A stretch of DNA of 11,047 bases, taken from contig JADGQG010000052.1 of the NCBI GenBank assembly GCA_017882025.1, positions 1 to 11,047 on the forward strand, written 5' to 3'. The notes beneath the pieces were generated by a model. The model was given only the letters and a program-made list of their open reading frames with translations. It did no database searches and was not told the origin of the DNA. Shown one piece after another: positions 1 to 5,880 of this stretch (position 1 is the stretch's first letter; each line of letters begins with the position of its first letter). Made by a program: the position numbers and the translations under genes. The DNA comes from Chloroflexota bacterium (GTDB taxonomy: Bacteria; Chloroflexota; Limnocylindria; Limnocylindrales; CSP1-4).

Positions 1-130
1 GGGCAGGTCACCTACGCGTTACTCAGCCGTCCGCCACTAACGAGTGAGCAAGCCCACTCGTCCGTTCGACTTGCATGTCTCATGCACGCCGCCAGCGTTT
101 ATCCTGAGCCAGGATCAAACTCTCCGAAGG
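1..130 (-). rRNA. rrs: 16S ribosomal RNA, 5' end (partial)
   Basis: The minus strand carries the universal 5' region of bacterial 16S rRNA: AGAGTTTGATCCTGGCTCAG begins at position 123, followed by the ATAAACGCTGGCGGCGTGC block and the ATGCAAGTCGAACG block. A helix-6-type hairpin (CGAGTGGG/CTCACTCG) and the GGCGGACGGCTGAGTAACGCG stretch follow. The gene runs off the left edge, so only about the first 130 nucleotides are present. The mature 5' end near 130 is set by analogy with E. coli numbering, where AGAGTTTG starts at position 8. The ATAAACGCTGGCGGCGTGC form is compatible with Chloroflexota, but 130 bases are too few for firm placement. Confidence 0.97.
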
Positions 131-361
131 TTTGCACGGCTTGCGCCGTGACTGACATCGCAGGGTTTGACCGCTCGCACATCCGTTTTCCGGATTTCCT
201 GCCACTCTTCAGTTGTTAAGGTGCCACCCACGAGGCAACTCGGTCTCACCCGAGCAGCGGGCGCGACCACCGATTGTGGTGGTTCACGTCCCTGGTGTCA
301 AGCAACCCAGCCGGCCTCGGGGTCTCCGATCGCTCGGGACTCACCCGGGGGCGGGGCAACT
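131..361 (-). promoter_or_regulatory. 16S rRNA leader with boxA-like antitermination site
   Basis: This is the transcribed leader between the rRNA promoters and the 16S 5' end. A boxA-like element GGCACCTTAACAACTG lies at 210-225 on the minus strand. Its TTAACAA core (213-219) matches the core of E. coli rrn boxA, the NusB/S10 loading site for rRNA antitermination. Two compact hairpins follow: ATCCG/CGGAT with loop GAAAA (181-195) and CACGGC/GCCGTG closed by a GCAA tetraloop (135-150), just upstream of the mature end. They may help processing, but the matching 3' half of any RNase III stem lies outside the window. No protein gene is supported here. Confidence 0.6.
273..301 (-). promoter_or_regulatory. 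rRNA promoter P2 (inner)
   Basis: On the minus strand a perfect -35 box TTGACA (296-301) is followed after exactly 17 bases by CACAAT (273-278), which matches the TATAAT consensus at four of six positions. It sits inside the 16S leader, upstream of the boxA-like site, so transcripts from it would still carry boxA. Assigned as a housekeeping-sigma promoter from sequence match only. Confidence 0.65.
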
Positions 362-367
362 CGGCGA

Positions 368-396
368 ATGGTACCGGCCCCGCGAGGGAGTGTCAA
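368..396 (-). promoter_or_regulatory. rRNA promoter P1 (outer)
   Basis: On the minus strand a perfect TTGACA (391-396), a 17-base spacer and TACCAT (368-373, four of six to consensus) form a strong housekeeping promoter reading toward 16S. It lies 95 bases upstream of the equivalent P2 -35 box, giving the tandem arrangement common for rRNA operons. It begins only about 37 bases past the stop codon of the small membrane-protein gene, with no convincing terminator in between. Confidence 0.7.
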
Positions 397-432
397 ACGG
401 CTCGCGGACGGCTGGAACGTCGCCGGCAGCCG

Positions 433-618
433 TCAGATCGGGCTGGACTCCACGAGGAGGATGAAAGCGGCGCCGGAGAGCCAGGCGAGCAGCGCCAGCT
501 CGGGCGATCCCGGTGCCGCCAGCGGGCCCGTGGCGACCAGGTAGACGAGGATTCCGACAGCGAGCGCGGCTCCCGCCTTGGCAAGGCGAAGGAGGATCTC
601 GAAGACGAGATTGCTCAC
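433..618 (-). CDS. Small two-helix membrane protein (unknown function)
   Basis: A 61-residue hydrophobic protein starting with GTG at 618. Two likely membrane segments are visible: about residues 13-30 (AKAGAALAVGILVYLVAT) and about 41-56 (LALLAWLSGAAFILLV), with a Gly/Pro-rich turn between them and a short amphipathic N-terminus. No cysteines, catalytic motif or recognised domain. The start lies 3 bases past the recR stop with no good ribosome-binding site of its own, so translation is probably coupled to recR. The gene is the last of the dnaX-ybaB-recR run and ends 37 bases before the rRNA promoter. I do not recognise the family. It is short, but the clean hydrophobic pattern and tight spacing argue that it is a real gene. 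Confidence 0.6.
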   Translation of the reverse strand: MSNLVFEILLRLAKAGAALAVGILVYLVATGPLAAPGSPELALLAWLSGAAFILLVESSPI

Positions 619-621
619 GAC

Positions 622-1239
622 TCAGACCGCCCGACGGCCCTGGAACGCCCGGATCAGCGTGATCTCATCCGCGTATTCGAGATCGCCGCCGACCGGCAGG
701 CCCCGCGCGAGCCGGGTGATGATTCCGACCCGTCCCTCGAGCCGCTCCGTGATGTAGGCCGCTGTGACGTCTCCCTCCAGCGACGGGTTGGTTGCGAGGA
801 TGACCTCCTCGAGGGGCTGGCCATCCACCTGGGCGGTCACGGCGCGCTCGAGGAGCTCGGCGATCCGCAGTCGCTCCGGGCCGATGCCGTCCATCGGGCT
901 GATGGCCCCATTGAGCACGTGGTACCGACCGCGCCACTCGCCCGTGCGCTCGATGGCGAGGACGTCGAGCGGTTCCTCGACGACGCACAGGCGGCGGCCG
1001 TCGCGCGATCCGTCGCGGCAGATCGGGCACGTGGGAGCGTCGCTGATGTTGAAGCAGATCGTGCAGAAGACGACCTCATCGCGAACGGCCACGAGTGCCG
1101 ACGCGAGCGTCCGCGCCTCCGCGTCCGGTGCCCGGAGCAGGTGGTAGGTGAGGCGCTGGGCCGTCTTCGGGCCGATCCCGGGGAGCCGCGAGAATGCCTC
1201 GATGAGGCGTGCAACCGGCTCGATGACGACAGAGGGCAT
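622..1239 (-). CDS. recR: Recombination mediator protein RecR
   Basis: RecR, 205 residues, close to the usual ~200. It works with RecF and RecO to load RecA at single-strand gaps. Visible in order: a helix-hairpin-helix with LPGIGPKTAQRL (residues 19-30), a four-cysteine zinc module C59-x2-C62 and C71-x2-C74, then a Toprim domain beginning near LCVVEEPLDVLAIE and containing YHVLNGAISPMDGIGP. The C-terminal part includes EVILATNPSLEGDVTA, typical of RecR. The ATG at 1239 gives the normal N-terminus and lies 13 bases past the ybaB stop. A longer reading frame to 1278 would overlap ybaB and adds an Arg/Cys-rich stretch not expected in the family. Part of a dnaX-ybaB-recR cluster, a widely conserved order. 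Confidence 0.97.
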   Translation of the reverse strand: MPSVVIEPVARLIEAFSRLPGIGPKTAQRLTYHLLRAPDAEARTLASALVAVRDEVVFCTICFNISDAPTCPICRDGSRDGRRLCVVEEPLDVLAIERTGEWRGRYHVLNGAISPMDGIGPERLRIAELLERAVTAQVDGQPLEEVILATNPSLEGDVTAAYITERLEGRVGIITRLARGLPVGGDLEYADEITLIRAFQGRRAV

Positions 1240-1252
1240 TCGCGCCGCCCGC

Positions 1253-1558
1253 CTACATCCCCGGCAGGCGGAGGCCACCTGTCACGGCGGCCATCTTTGA
1301 CTCGCTGAGCTCCCGGGCCGCCCGCAGGGCGTCGTTGACGGCCGCGACGACCAGGTCCTGGAGCATCTCCACGTCCGCCGGATCCACCGCGCTCGGGTCG
1401 ATCTCGACGCGCACGAGGTGCTGCTTGCCAGTCACCACGGCGCGGACGACACCGCCACCGGCCGTTCCCTCCAGGACGGCCGCTGCCAGCTCCTCCTCGA
1501 CGCGCTGCATGTTCTCCTGCATCTGCAGGGCCATCTTCTGGAGATTGCCGAAGCTCAT
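1253..1558 (-). CDS. ybaB: YbaB/EbfC nucleoid-associated protein
   Basis: A 101-residue protein of the YbaB/EbfC family, small dimeric DNA-binding proteins that associate with the nucleoid. The N-terminal helix (NLQKMALQMQENMQRVEEELA, in which the Q/M/E spacing is typical) leads into the family's beta core (GGGVVRAVVTGKQHLVRVEIDPSAV) and a C-terminal helix ending in a Gly/Leu/Pro-rich tail. The ATG at 1558 is chosen because GGAGG precedes it by 11 bases and the MSFGNLQKM start fits the family. A start 10 codons upstream lacks this support. It sits between dnaX and recR, its usual place. The exact cellular role of the family remains partly unclear. Confidence 0.95.
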   Translation of the reverse strand: MSFGNLQKMALQMQENMQRVEEELAAAVLEGTAGGGVVRAVVTGKQHLVRVEIDPSAVDPADVEMLQDLVVAAVNDALRAARELSESKMAAVTGGLRLPGM

Positions 1559-1658
1559 CCGAATCCCATCCTCCGTTGTCCGCCGCACGGCGCACCGCTC
1601 GTGGCCAGAGTCTGCGACATCGCGCCGAGGCGCGCAGGGCCCGCGCGGACCAAGCCCG

Positions 1659-3314
1659 TCAGTCGACCTCGCGAACGCCGACGAGCTCGTCGCCCCACAC
1701 GGCCCGCGCCGCGGCGATCACCGCGGTGCCTTCCGGGTCGGCCGGCGGTGTGATATCCATCTCGACGTTGGTCGCGACGCACCGGACGGCGACCGGGCGG
1801 CCCAGGACGCGAGAGAGGCCCTCCTCGAGGGTCGGGCGGCGCCTGTCGGCCACGTCGCGCAGGAAGAGCTGGCTCTCCGGGAACCCCAGCGTGACCACCG
1901 TCCCGTCGACCGCCAGTGGCCGACACGCCTCGATGAGCGGCTTCGTTGGGGGATGCCGGCTGATCAGCGCCACGATCTCGGGCCAGCGGCGGCGGAGCTC
2001 GACGAGCGGCTCGTCGGATCCGGCGGCGGACGCCGGCACGGGCGATCCGGGCGGGGCACGGAGCGGACGCGGGTCCGAGACGGTGGGCGCGACCGGCGGG
2101 ATCGCGGACGCGACCGGCGGAACGCCCGGTTCTCCGGACGGGATCGCGGCACCAGCCGCCTTGATCTCAGCCGGCTGCGGAAGAGCCTGGGGCGGCGTCG
2201 GGACCGCGGTCGCGAGCACTGGCGCCCGGTCAGGGATCTGTGTCGCCGCCCGTTGCGCACCCGACGGGGCCGTCTCGAGCAAGGCCAGCTCCAGCTGGAA
2301 ACGCAGGCCACCGGGGGCGGCGCTCGCCGGGTCGATCACGGCCAGGCGTCGTGCCGCAGCGACCAGCGCTGGGGCGCCGAGGCCCGCTAGCGGACCCATG
2401 CCCGGGGTCCCCGCGAGCGCGCCCCGAAGCGCCGCGCGGAGCGCATCGATGGCCTGGTCCATGAACGAACGAAGATCACGCCCGCGGTCCTCCAGGGCAT
2501 CGAGGAGCGCGATCCCGGCAACGGGGTCGCCAGTCACGAGCGCGGTCACGAAGTTCGCGACCGAGTCACCGTCCGCGAGGCCGAGCAGGTCGCGCACCGC
2601 GTCCGCGGTGAGCAGGTCACCTCCGCCGGAGAGGAGCTGGTCGAGGATCGACTCGGCGTCGCGCATCCCGCCGTCGGCGAGGTGGGCGACGAGCGCGACG
2701 GCCTCCGGCTCGGCGGCGCGCCCGTCGGCTTCGAGGATCCGGCGCAGCTTTCCCTCGATCAGGATCGGTGGCAGGGGCCGAAAGTCGAAGCGCTGGACGC
2801 GCGACAGGACCGCCGGCCGGATCTGGCTGGGGTCCGTGGTGCAGAAGACGAACAGGACGTGCGGCGGAGGCTCTTCGAGCGTCTTGAGGAGGACGTCCCA
2901 GCCCTGCGTGATGCGCTGGACCTCATCGACGATGAAGACCTTGGTCGGAAGATCCGCCGGCGCCGTGTAGATCCGCGGCAGGAGCTCGCGGATGTCGTCG
3001 ACACGGTTGTTCGACGCCGCGTCGAGCTCGACGACGTCGAGCGCCCGACCCTCGCGGATCGCGTCGCACGAGGGGCAGGCGTCGCACGGCTCGCCGTCCG
3101 CCACGTTCGGGCAGTTGATCGCCTTGGCGAGGATCCGCGCGAGGGACGTCTTGCCGGTCCCCCGCGGCCCAACGAACAGGTACGCATGGCTGGTCCGGTC
3201 GGTCCGCAGCGCATTCCGAATCGTGGTCACGACCGGGTCCTGGCCGACGATGTCCTCGAAGCGCTGGGACCGCCAGCGCCGGTAGAGCGCCTGATGCGTG
3301 GGACTCTCGCTCAC
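1659..3314 (-). CDS. dnaX: DNA polymerase III subunit gamma/tau (DnaX)
   Basis: DnaX is the AAA+ motor of the clamp loader that places the beta clamp on primed DNA. Numbered from the GTG at 3314 (551 residues): Walker A GPRGTGKT at 49-56, a zinc module C68, C77, C80, C83, the DVVELDAASNNRVDDIREL block (93-111), Walker B VFIVDEV ending at 132, KTLEEPP, and TTDPSQI...AVLSR with the arginine-finger position kept. The C-terminal third begins with a Pro/Ala-rich linker and ends in a tau-like domain (RRRWPEIVALISRHPP...). Two departures from the usual family sequence: DEVQ instead of DEVH, and SRV instead of SRC. The GTG start has GGGAG 4 bases upstream. An upstream ATG at 3377 would lie inside the SRP RNA gene. 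No A-rich slippery site for a short gamma form was noticed. Confidence 0.96.
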   Translation of the reverse strand: MSESPTHQALYRRWRSQRFEDIVGQDPVVTTIRNALRTDRTSHAYLFVGPRGTGKTSLARILAKAINCPNVADGEPCDACPSCDAIREGRALDVVELDAASNNRVDDIRELLPRIYTAPADLPTKVFIVDEVQRITQGWDVLLKTLEEPPPHVLFVFCTTDPSQIRPAVLSRVQRFDFRPLPPILIEGKLRRILEADGRAAEPEAVALVAHLADGGMRDAESILDQLLSGGGDLLTADAVRDLLGLADGDSVANFVTALVTGDPVAGIALLDALEDRGRDLRSFMDQAIDALRAALRGALAGTPGMGPLAGLGAPALVAAARRLAVIDPASAAPGGLRFQLELALLETAPSGAQRAATQIPDRAPVLATAVPTPPQALPQPAEIKAAGAAIPSGEPGVPPVASAIPPVAPTVSDPRPLRAPPGSPVPASAAGSDEPLVELRRRWPEIVALISRHPPTKPLIEACRPLAVDGTVVTLGFPESQLFLRDVADRRRPTLEEGLSRVLGRPVAVRCVATNVEMDITPPADPEGTAVIAAARAVWGDELVGVREVD

Positions 3315-3354
3315 TGGGCTCCCGATCCGGGTCGCGGCGACAGAAAGAAGGTTT

Positions 3355-3620
3355 GCCGTGCACCCCCCGTCGATCAAGCCGTCCCCGCGCCCACCGACGT
3401 GATCGGCTCAGACCAGGCCTGGCCGCGGCACCCAACGAGCCTCGCTTAGCGCTGCTTCCTTCCGGACCTGACGCGGTTCGCGTGTCGTCGCTGCGCGGGA
3501 CCCGATCCTCGGCGCCGTTCGCGCCGGCGGCTCTCGAAGACGAGGACCTCGGGGGGGAATTCAGCCCTGCTAGAGCGGATTGCAGGTACAGGGCACCGCT
3601 AGTTCCCCGCCTAGCACGGC
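3355..3620 (-). ncRNA. ffs: Signal recognition particle RNA, large (Alu-containing) type
   Basis: The RNA scaffold of the signal recognition particle, which binds Ffh and targets membrane proteins. The minus strand has the invariant Ffh-binding hairpin GTCAGGTCCGGAAGGAAGCA (about 3454-3473) and a 5' Alu-type domain recognisable as GGTGCCCTGTACCTGCAATC, CGCTCTAGCAGGG and TGAATTCCCCC. The 3' end GGGTGCACGGCAAA resembles that of the Bacillus subtilis scRNA. The ends pair perfectly (GCCGTGC at 3620-3614 with GCACGGC at 3361-3355), giving about 266 nucleotides against roughly 270 in B. subtilis and about 100 for the small E. coli form. It lies 40 bases upstream of dnaX on the same strand. Ends are set by the closing stem and could be off by a few bases. 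Confidence 0.93.
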
Positions 3621-3626
3621 AGCCGG

Positions 3627-3632
3627 ATCATA
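3627..3632 (-). promoter_or_regulatory. -10 box of the SRP RNA promoter
   Basis: TATGAT on the minus strand, five of six to TATAAT, ends 6 bases before the inferred first nucleotide of the SRP RNA (3620). This agrees with the 5' end deduced from the closing stem. No good -35 hexamer is seen at 17 bases (TAGGCT only), so the promoter call rests on the -10 box and its position. The rest of 3633-3834 shows no gene I can support. Confidence 0.55.
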
Positions 3633-3837
3633 GCAGGGGGGCCCGGGAGAGCCTACGGCTCTGCGCGGGCGGGTGGCAGACGCCGTCGGCGCGTGGCGTG
3701 CCGCCCGCGCATCGGGTTCTTCCGGCGACGCGATCGGCGGCCGGTGATCACGTCCCGCGCCGTCGACGAGTCCATCCCCACGAGGGCGTGACGCGGGGCC
3801 CGCGTGGCGGGCATCGATGGCCCTGCGAGGGCGGTGG

Positions 3838-3922
3838 CGGAGAGGGAGGGATTCGAACCCTCGATGGGTTGCCCCATACCGCATTTCCAGTGCGGCGCCC
3901 TAGGCCTCTAGGCGACCTCTCC
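3838..3922 (-). tRNA. tRNA-Ser (anticodon GGA)
   Basis: An 85-nucleotide class II tRNA on the minus strand. The acceptor stem GGAGAGG/CCTCTCC has discriminator G and an encoded CCA (3835-3837). The anticodon arm is CCGCA-CTGGAAA-TGCGG, with GGA at 34-36 reading UCC/UCU. A long variable arm (ATGGG/CCCAT) marks a serine tRNA. The T arm is GAGGG-TTCGAAT-CCCTC. The acceptor stem and its ends are the same as in the other two serine tRNAs in the window. Confidence 0.96.
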
Positions 3923-3967
3923 GCGGGCGTGTCGGCGCGGAGGCCGGCGGGTCGGGTGCGAGTGGCG

Positions 3968-4053
<86 letters not shown>

Positions 4054-4130
4054 GGGCGAGAGGATACCAAAGGCGGGGGCGCCGGGGATCCAGCCGCAAG
4101 CCGCGCGCTCGACGGGTCCGCGCGAGGCCC

Positions 4131-4571
4131 TCAGGCCTCTGTCGCAACCGCGAGCAGGTCCGCGGCGTCGGCGCGAAGTATTCCCGAGACGAGGTCCATC
4201 CGGCGCGAGAGCGCGGGATGGTCCGCCAGCTGGATCACCGAGCCGGCCGCCCCAGCGGCGGGGTTCGGGACCGCGAAGACGAGGCAGTCCACGTCCGACT
4301 CCAGGAGCGCGCCGACGCACATCGCGCACGGCTCCACGAGCGCGAAGACGGTCACGCCCGCGAGCGAGGTCCTTCCGAGCCGCCCGGCCGCTTCGCGCAG
4401 GGTCACGATGATCGCGTGGGCCGTCGGGTCCATGCGAGCCGCGACCTCCTCGTGGCCGCTGGCGACCAGGGCCTCGTCGAGGACGGCGGCGGCTCCCCGG
4501 GGGCGCTCGCCCTTCTCGACCGAGGTCCGGGCCTCGGCGAGCGCGGCGCCCATGAACAGCTCGTAGTGCAT
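4131..4571 (-). CDS. tadA: TadA-family nucleoside deaminase lacking the catalytic Glu
   Basis: A 146-residue member of the cytidine/deoxycytidylate deaminase fold closest to TadA, the enzyme that converts A34 to inosine in tRNA-Arg(ACG). Visible: the N-terminal helix (FMGAALAEARTSVEKGERPRG), a DPTAHA zinc motif with H52, EPCAMC with C82 and C85, and a TadA-like C-terminal region (NPAAGAAGSVIQLADHP, MDLVSGIL). The zinc ligands are intact. The motif that should read H-A-E reads H-A-I, with codon ATC at 4410-4412, so the proton-shuttling glutamate (E59 in E. coli TadA) is gone. The Asn of the usual GWN motif is also absent (GHEEV here). The frame is otherwise clean, so this is a maintained protein rather than a wrecked gene. 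The ATG at 4571 fits the family start, though the ribosome site is weak. It could be an inactive paralogue, an RNA-binding relic, or a changed enzyme. Confidence 0.85.
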   Translation of the reverse strand: MHYELFMGAALAEARTSVEKGERPRGAAAVLDEALVASGHEEVAARMDPTAHAIIVTLREAAGRLGRTSLAGVTVFALVEPCAMCVGALLESDVDCLVFAVPNPAAGAAGSVIQLADHPALSRRMDLVSGILRADAADLLAVATEA

Positions 4572-4604
4572 TGCGTCAGCCTACCCTGCCACGGTCGATG
4601 CCGA

Positions 4605-4901
4605 TCATCTCTGTAGGCCGGACAGCCCGCGGATCGCACGCGCGAGGGTTGACATGTCGTCGTCCGCATGGCCCGTCGCGACGGGGCGGGCCCCCAGCTG
4701 GGCGGCGAGGGCCGCGATCGGCAGGACGGCACACGATTCGCAGACCACGTCCAGCGCGCTCCCGAGATCCATAAGGTGAAGCGCGACAGTCCGATTCCAG
4801 GCGGCGAGCGGGAACCCGGCCCGGGCGATGTAGGCTGCCATGGCCCCGCCCATCGTGCCGAGGCCGAGAACACCGTTGCGCGGTTGAGAACGTTCCGGCA
4901 T
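4605..4901 (-). pseudogene. 3-hydroxyisobutyrate dehydrogenase-family remnant with internal deletion
   Basis: The 98-codon frame fuses two ends of a beta-hydroxyacid dehydrogenase. Residues 10-38 are the NAD(P)-binding start (GVLGLGTMGGAMAAYIARAG then WNRT, with the GxGxxG turn). Residues 41-95 match the C-terminal helices of the same family (LHLMDLGSALDVVCESCAV, LPIAALAAQL, ATGHADDDMSTLARAI). Full-length members have about 290 residues. The missing ~190 contain the rest of the Rossmann fold, the substrate-binding segment and the catalytic lysine. The KD-L motif near the join reads M-D, so the conserved lysine is lost too. The frame stays open across the join, so a short protein could still be made. 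It lies 33 bases upstream of tadA on the same strand and is divergent from panB. Confidence 0.75.
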
Positions 4902-4954
4902 TGGCTGGAGTGTAGGCGCAACGGAACGTCCCCAAAACCGCGGCGCGCCCGGAA

Positions 4955-4960
4955 TATGAT
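4955..4960 (+). promoter_or_regulatory. -10 box of the panB promoter
   Basis: TATGAT (five of six to consensus, same hexamer as at the SRP RNA gene) lies 48 bases upstream of the panB GTG. A -35 partner at 16-18 bases is not convincing, the stretch there being ACCGCG/CCAAAA-like. Transcription would start near 4967, leaving a leader of about 40 bases that carries the panB ribosome-binding site. Confidence 0.45.
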
Positions 4961-5008
4961 CCGGCGGTGACGCTGCCGCGCCGCGGCAGTCCACGAGAGG
5001 AGGCCACG

Positions 5009-5863
5009 GTGTCCGAGCGGAAGAAGGTCACCCTGCCCGCGCTGTTCGCGAAGCTGGCCGAGGGCACGCCGATCACCTGGCTGACCTGCTACGACTACCC
5101 GACCGCCCACCTCCAGGAGCAGGCCGGCATCGACATGATCCTCGTCGGGGACAGCCTGGGCATGACGATGCTCGGCTTCGACAGCACCCTGCCGGTGACG
5201 ATGGAGGACATGATCCGCCACACCGCGGCGGTGCGCCGCGGGGCGCCCACCGCCTGGCTCGTCGGCGACATGCCCTATATGAGCTACCAGCCCAGCGTGG
5301 AGTCCGCGATCCGGAACGCCGGCCGGTTCATGGCCGAGGCCGGCTGCGACGCCGTCAAGCTCGAGGGCGGCGCGGAGATGGCCGACCGGGTGGCGGGCAT
5401 CGCCCGGGCGGGGATCCCGGTCATCGGTCACCTTGGCCTGACCCCGCAGAGCGTCAGCGCGCTCGGCGGCTTCCGGCTCCAGGGCAAGGGCGCCGCGCAG
5501 GCGAAGAAGATCGTCGACGACGCGCAGGCGCTCGAGGAGGCCGGCGCGTTCTGCATCCTCCTCGAGCTGGTGCCCGACCGCGTCTGCCGGCTCATCACCG
5601 AGCGGGCTAAGCACTGCATCATCATGAGCCTGGGCTCGGGGCCCGACGCCCACGGCCAGCTGCTCATCTACCACGACGCGTTTGCCCTCTACCCGAAGTT
5701 CAAGCCGCGCATGGCCAAAGTCTTCGCCGACGCCGGGGCGGTGATCCGAGATGGCCTGACCGCGTACGTGGACGAGGTGACGGCCCGGACCTTCCCCCAG
5801 CCGGACAACTGGTTCGGCATCAAGGACGAGGAGTACGACGAACTCGTGAGACTGCTCGGATGA
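5009..5863 (+). CDS. panB: 3-methyl-2-oxobutanoate hydroxymethyltransferase (PanB)
   Basis: PanB transfers a hydroxymethyl group from methylene-tetrahydrofolate to 2-ketoisovalerate, making ketopantoate, the first committed step of pantothenate and CoA synthesis in the cytoplasm. The 284-residue protein is family length. Seen in it: TCYDYPTAHLQEQAGIDMILVGDSLG with D48, VGDMPYMSY with D87 and VKLEGG with E119 (the metal- and substrate-binding acidic residues), and LLELVP carrying the catalytic Glu position. The stretch SLGSGPDAHGQLLIYHD replaces the more usual GIGAGxxCDGQVLVxHD, with the cysteine lost. The GTG at 5009 is chosen for AGAGGAGG 8 bases upstream; an in-frame GTG at 4967 lacks this. 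It is followed closely by an unrecognised gene. Confidence 0.96.
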   Translation: MSERKKVTLPALFAKLAEGTPITWLTCYDYPTAHLQEQAGIDMILVGDSLGMTMLGFDSTLPVTMEDMIRHTAAVRRGAPTAWLVGDMPYMSYQPSVESAIRNAGRFMAEAGCDAVKLEGGAEMADRVAGIARAGIPVIGHLGLTPQSVSALGGFRLQGKGAAQAKKIVDDAQALEEAGAFCILLELVPDRVCRLITERAKHCIIMSLGSGPDAHGQLLIYHDAFALYPKFKPRMAKVFADAGAVIRDGLTAYVDEVTARTFPQPDNWFGIKDEEYDELVRLLG

Positions 5864-5880
5864 CCGGGCTGGAGAGCGAG

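Noticed and set aside
421..432. Possible terminator after the small membrane gene (ACGGCT...AGCCGT)
   Set aside because: Only a 6-bp stem with a large loop and no T tract on either strand.
274..1308. Long plus-strand open frame of 344 codons opposite recR and the small membrane gene
   Set aside because: It is the antisense shadow of recR in GC-rich DNA, Arg/Asp/Glu-rich with no fold pattern, and its upstream part crosses the rRNA promoters.
837..1595. Minus-strand 252-codon frame covering recR and ybaB
   Set aside because: Shifted frame of two firmly identified genes; Arg/Ser/Gly-rich translation with no domain.
3315..3377. N-terminal extension of dnaX to the ATG at 3377
   Set aside because: It would overlap the 3' end of the SRP RNA and adds residues not expected in DnaX; the GTG at 3314 has its own GGGAG.
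3653..3772. Short very basic frame between tRNA-Ser(GGA) and the SRP RNA (about 40 codons from an ATG near 3772)
   Set aside because: Arg-rich composition is what random GC-rich frames give; no ribosome-binding site, no recognisable motif, and it ends against the SRP promoter region.
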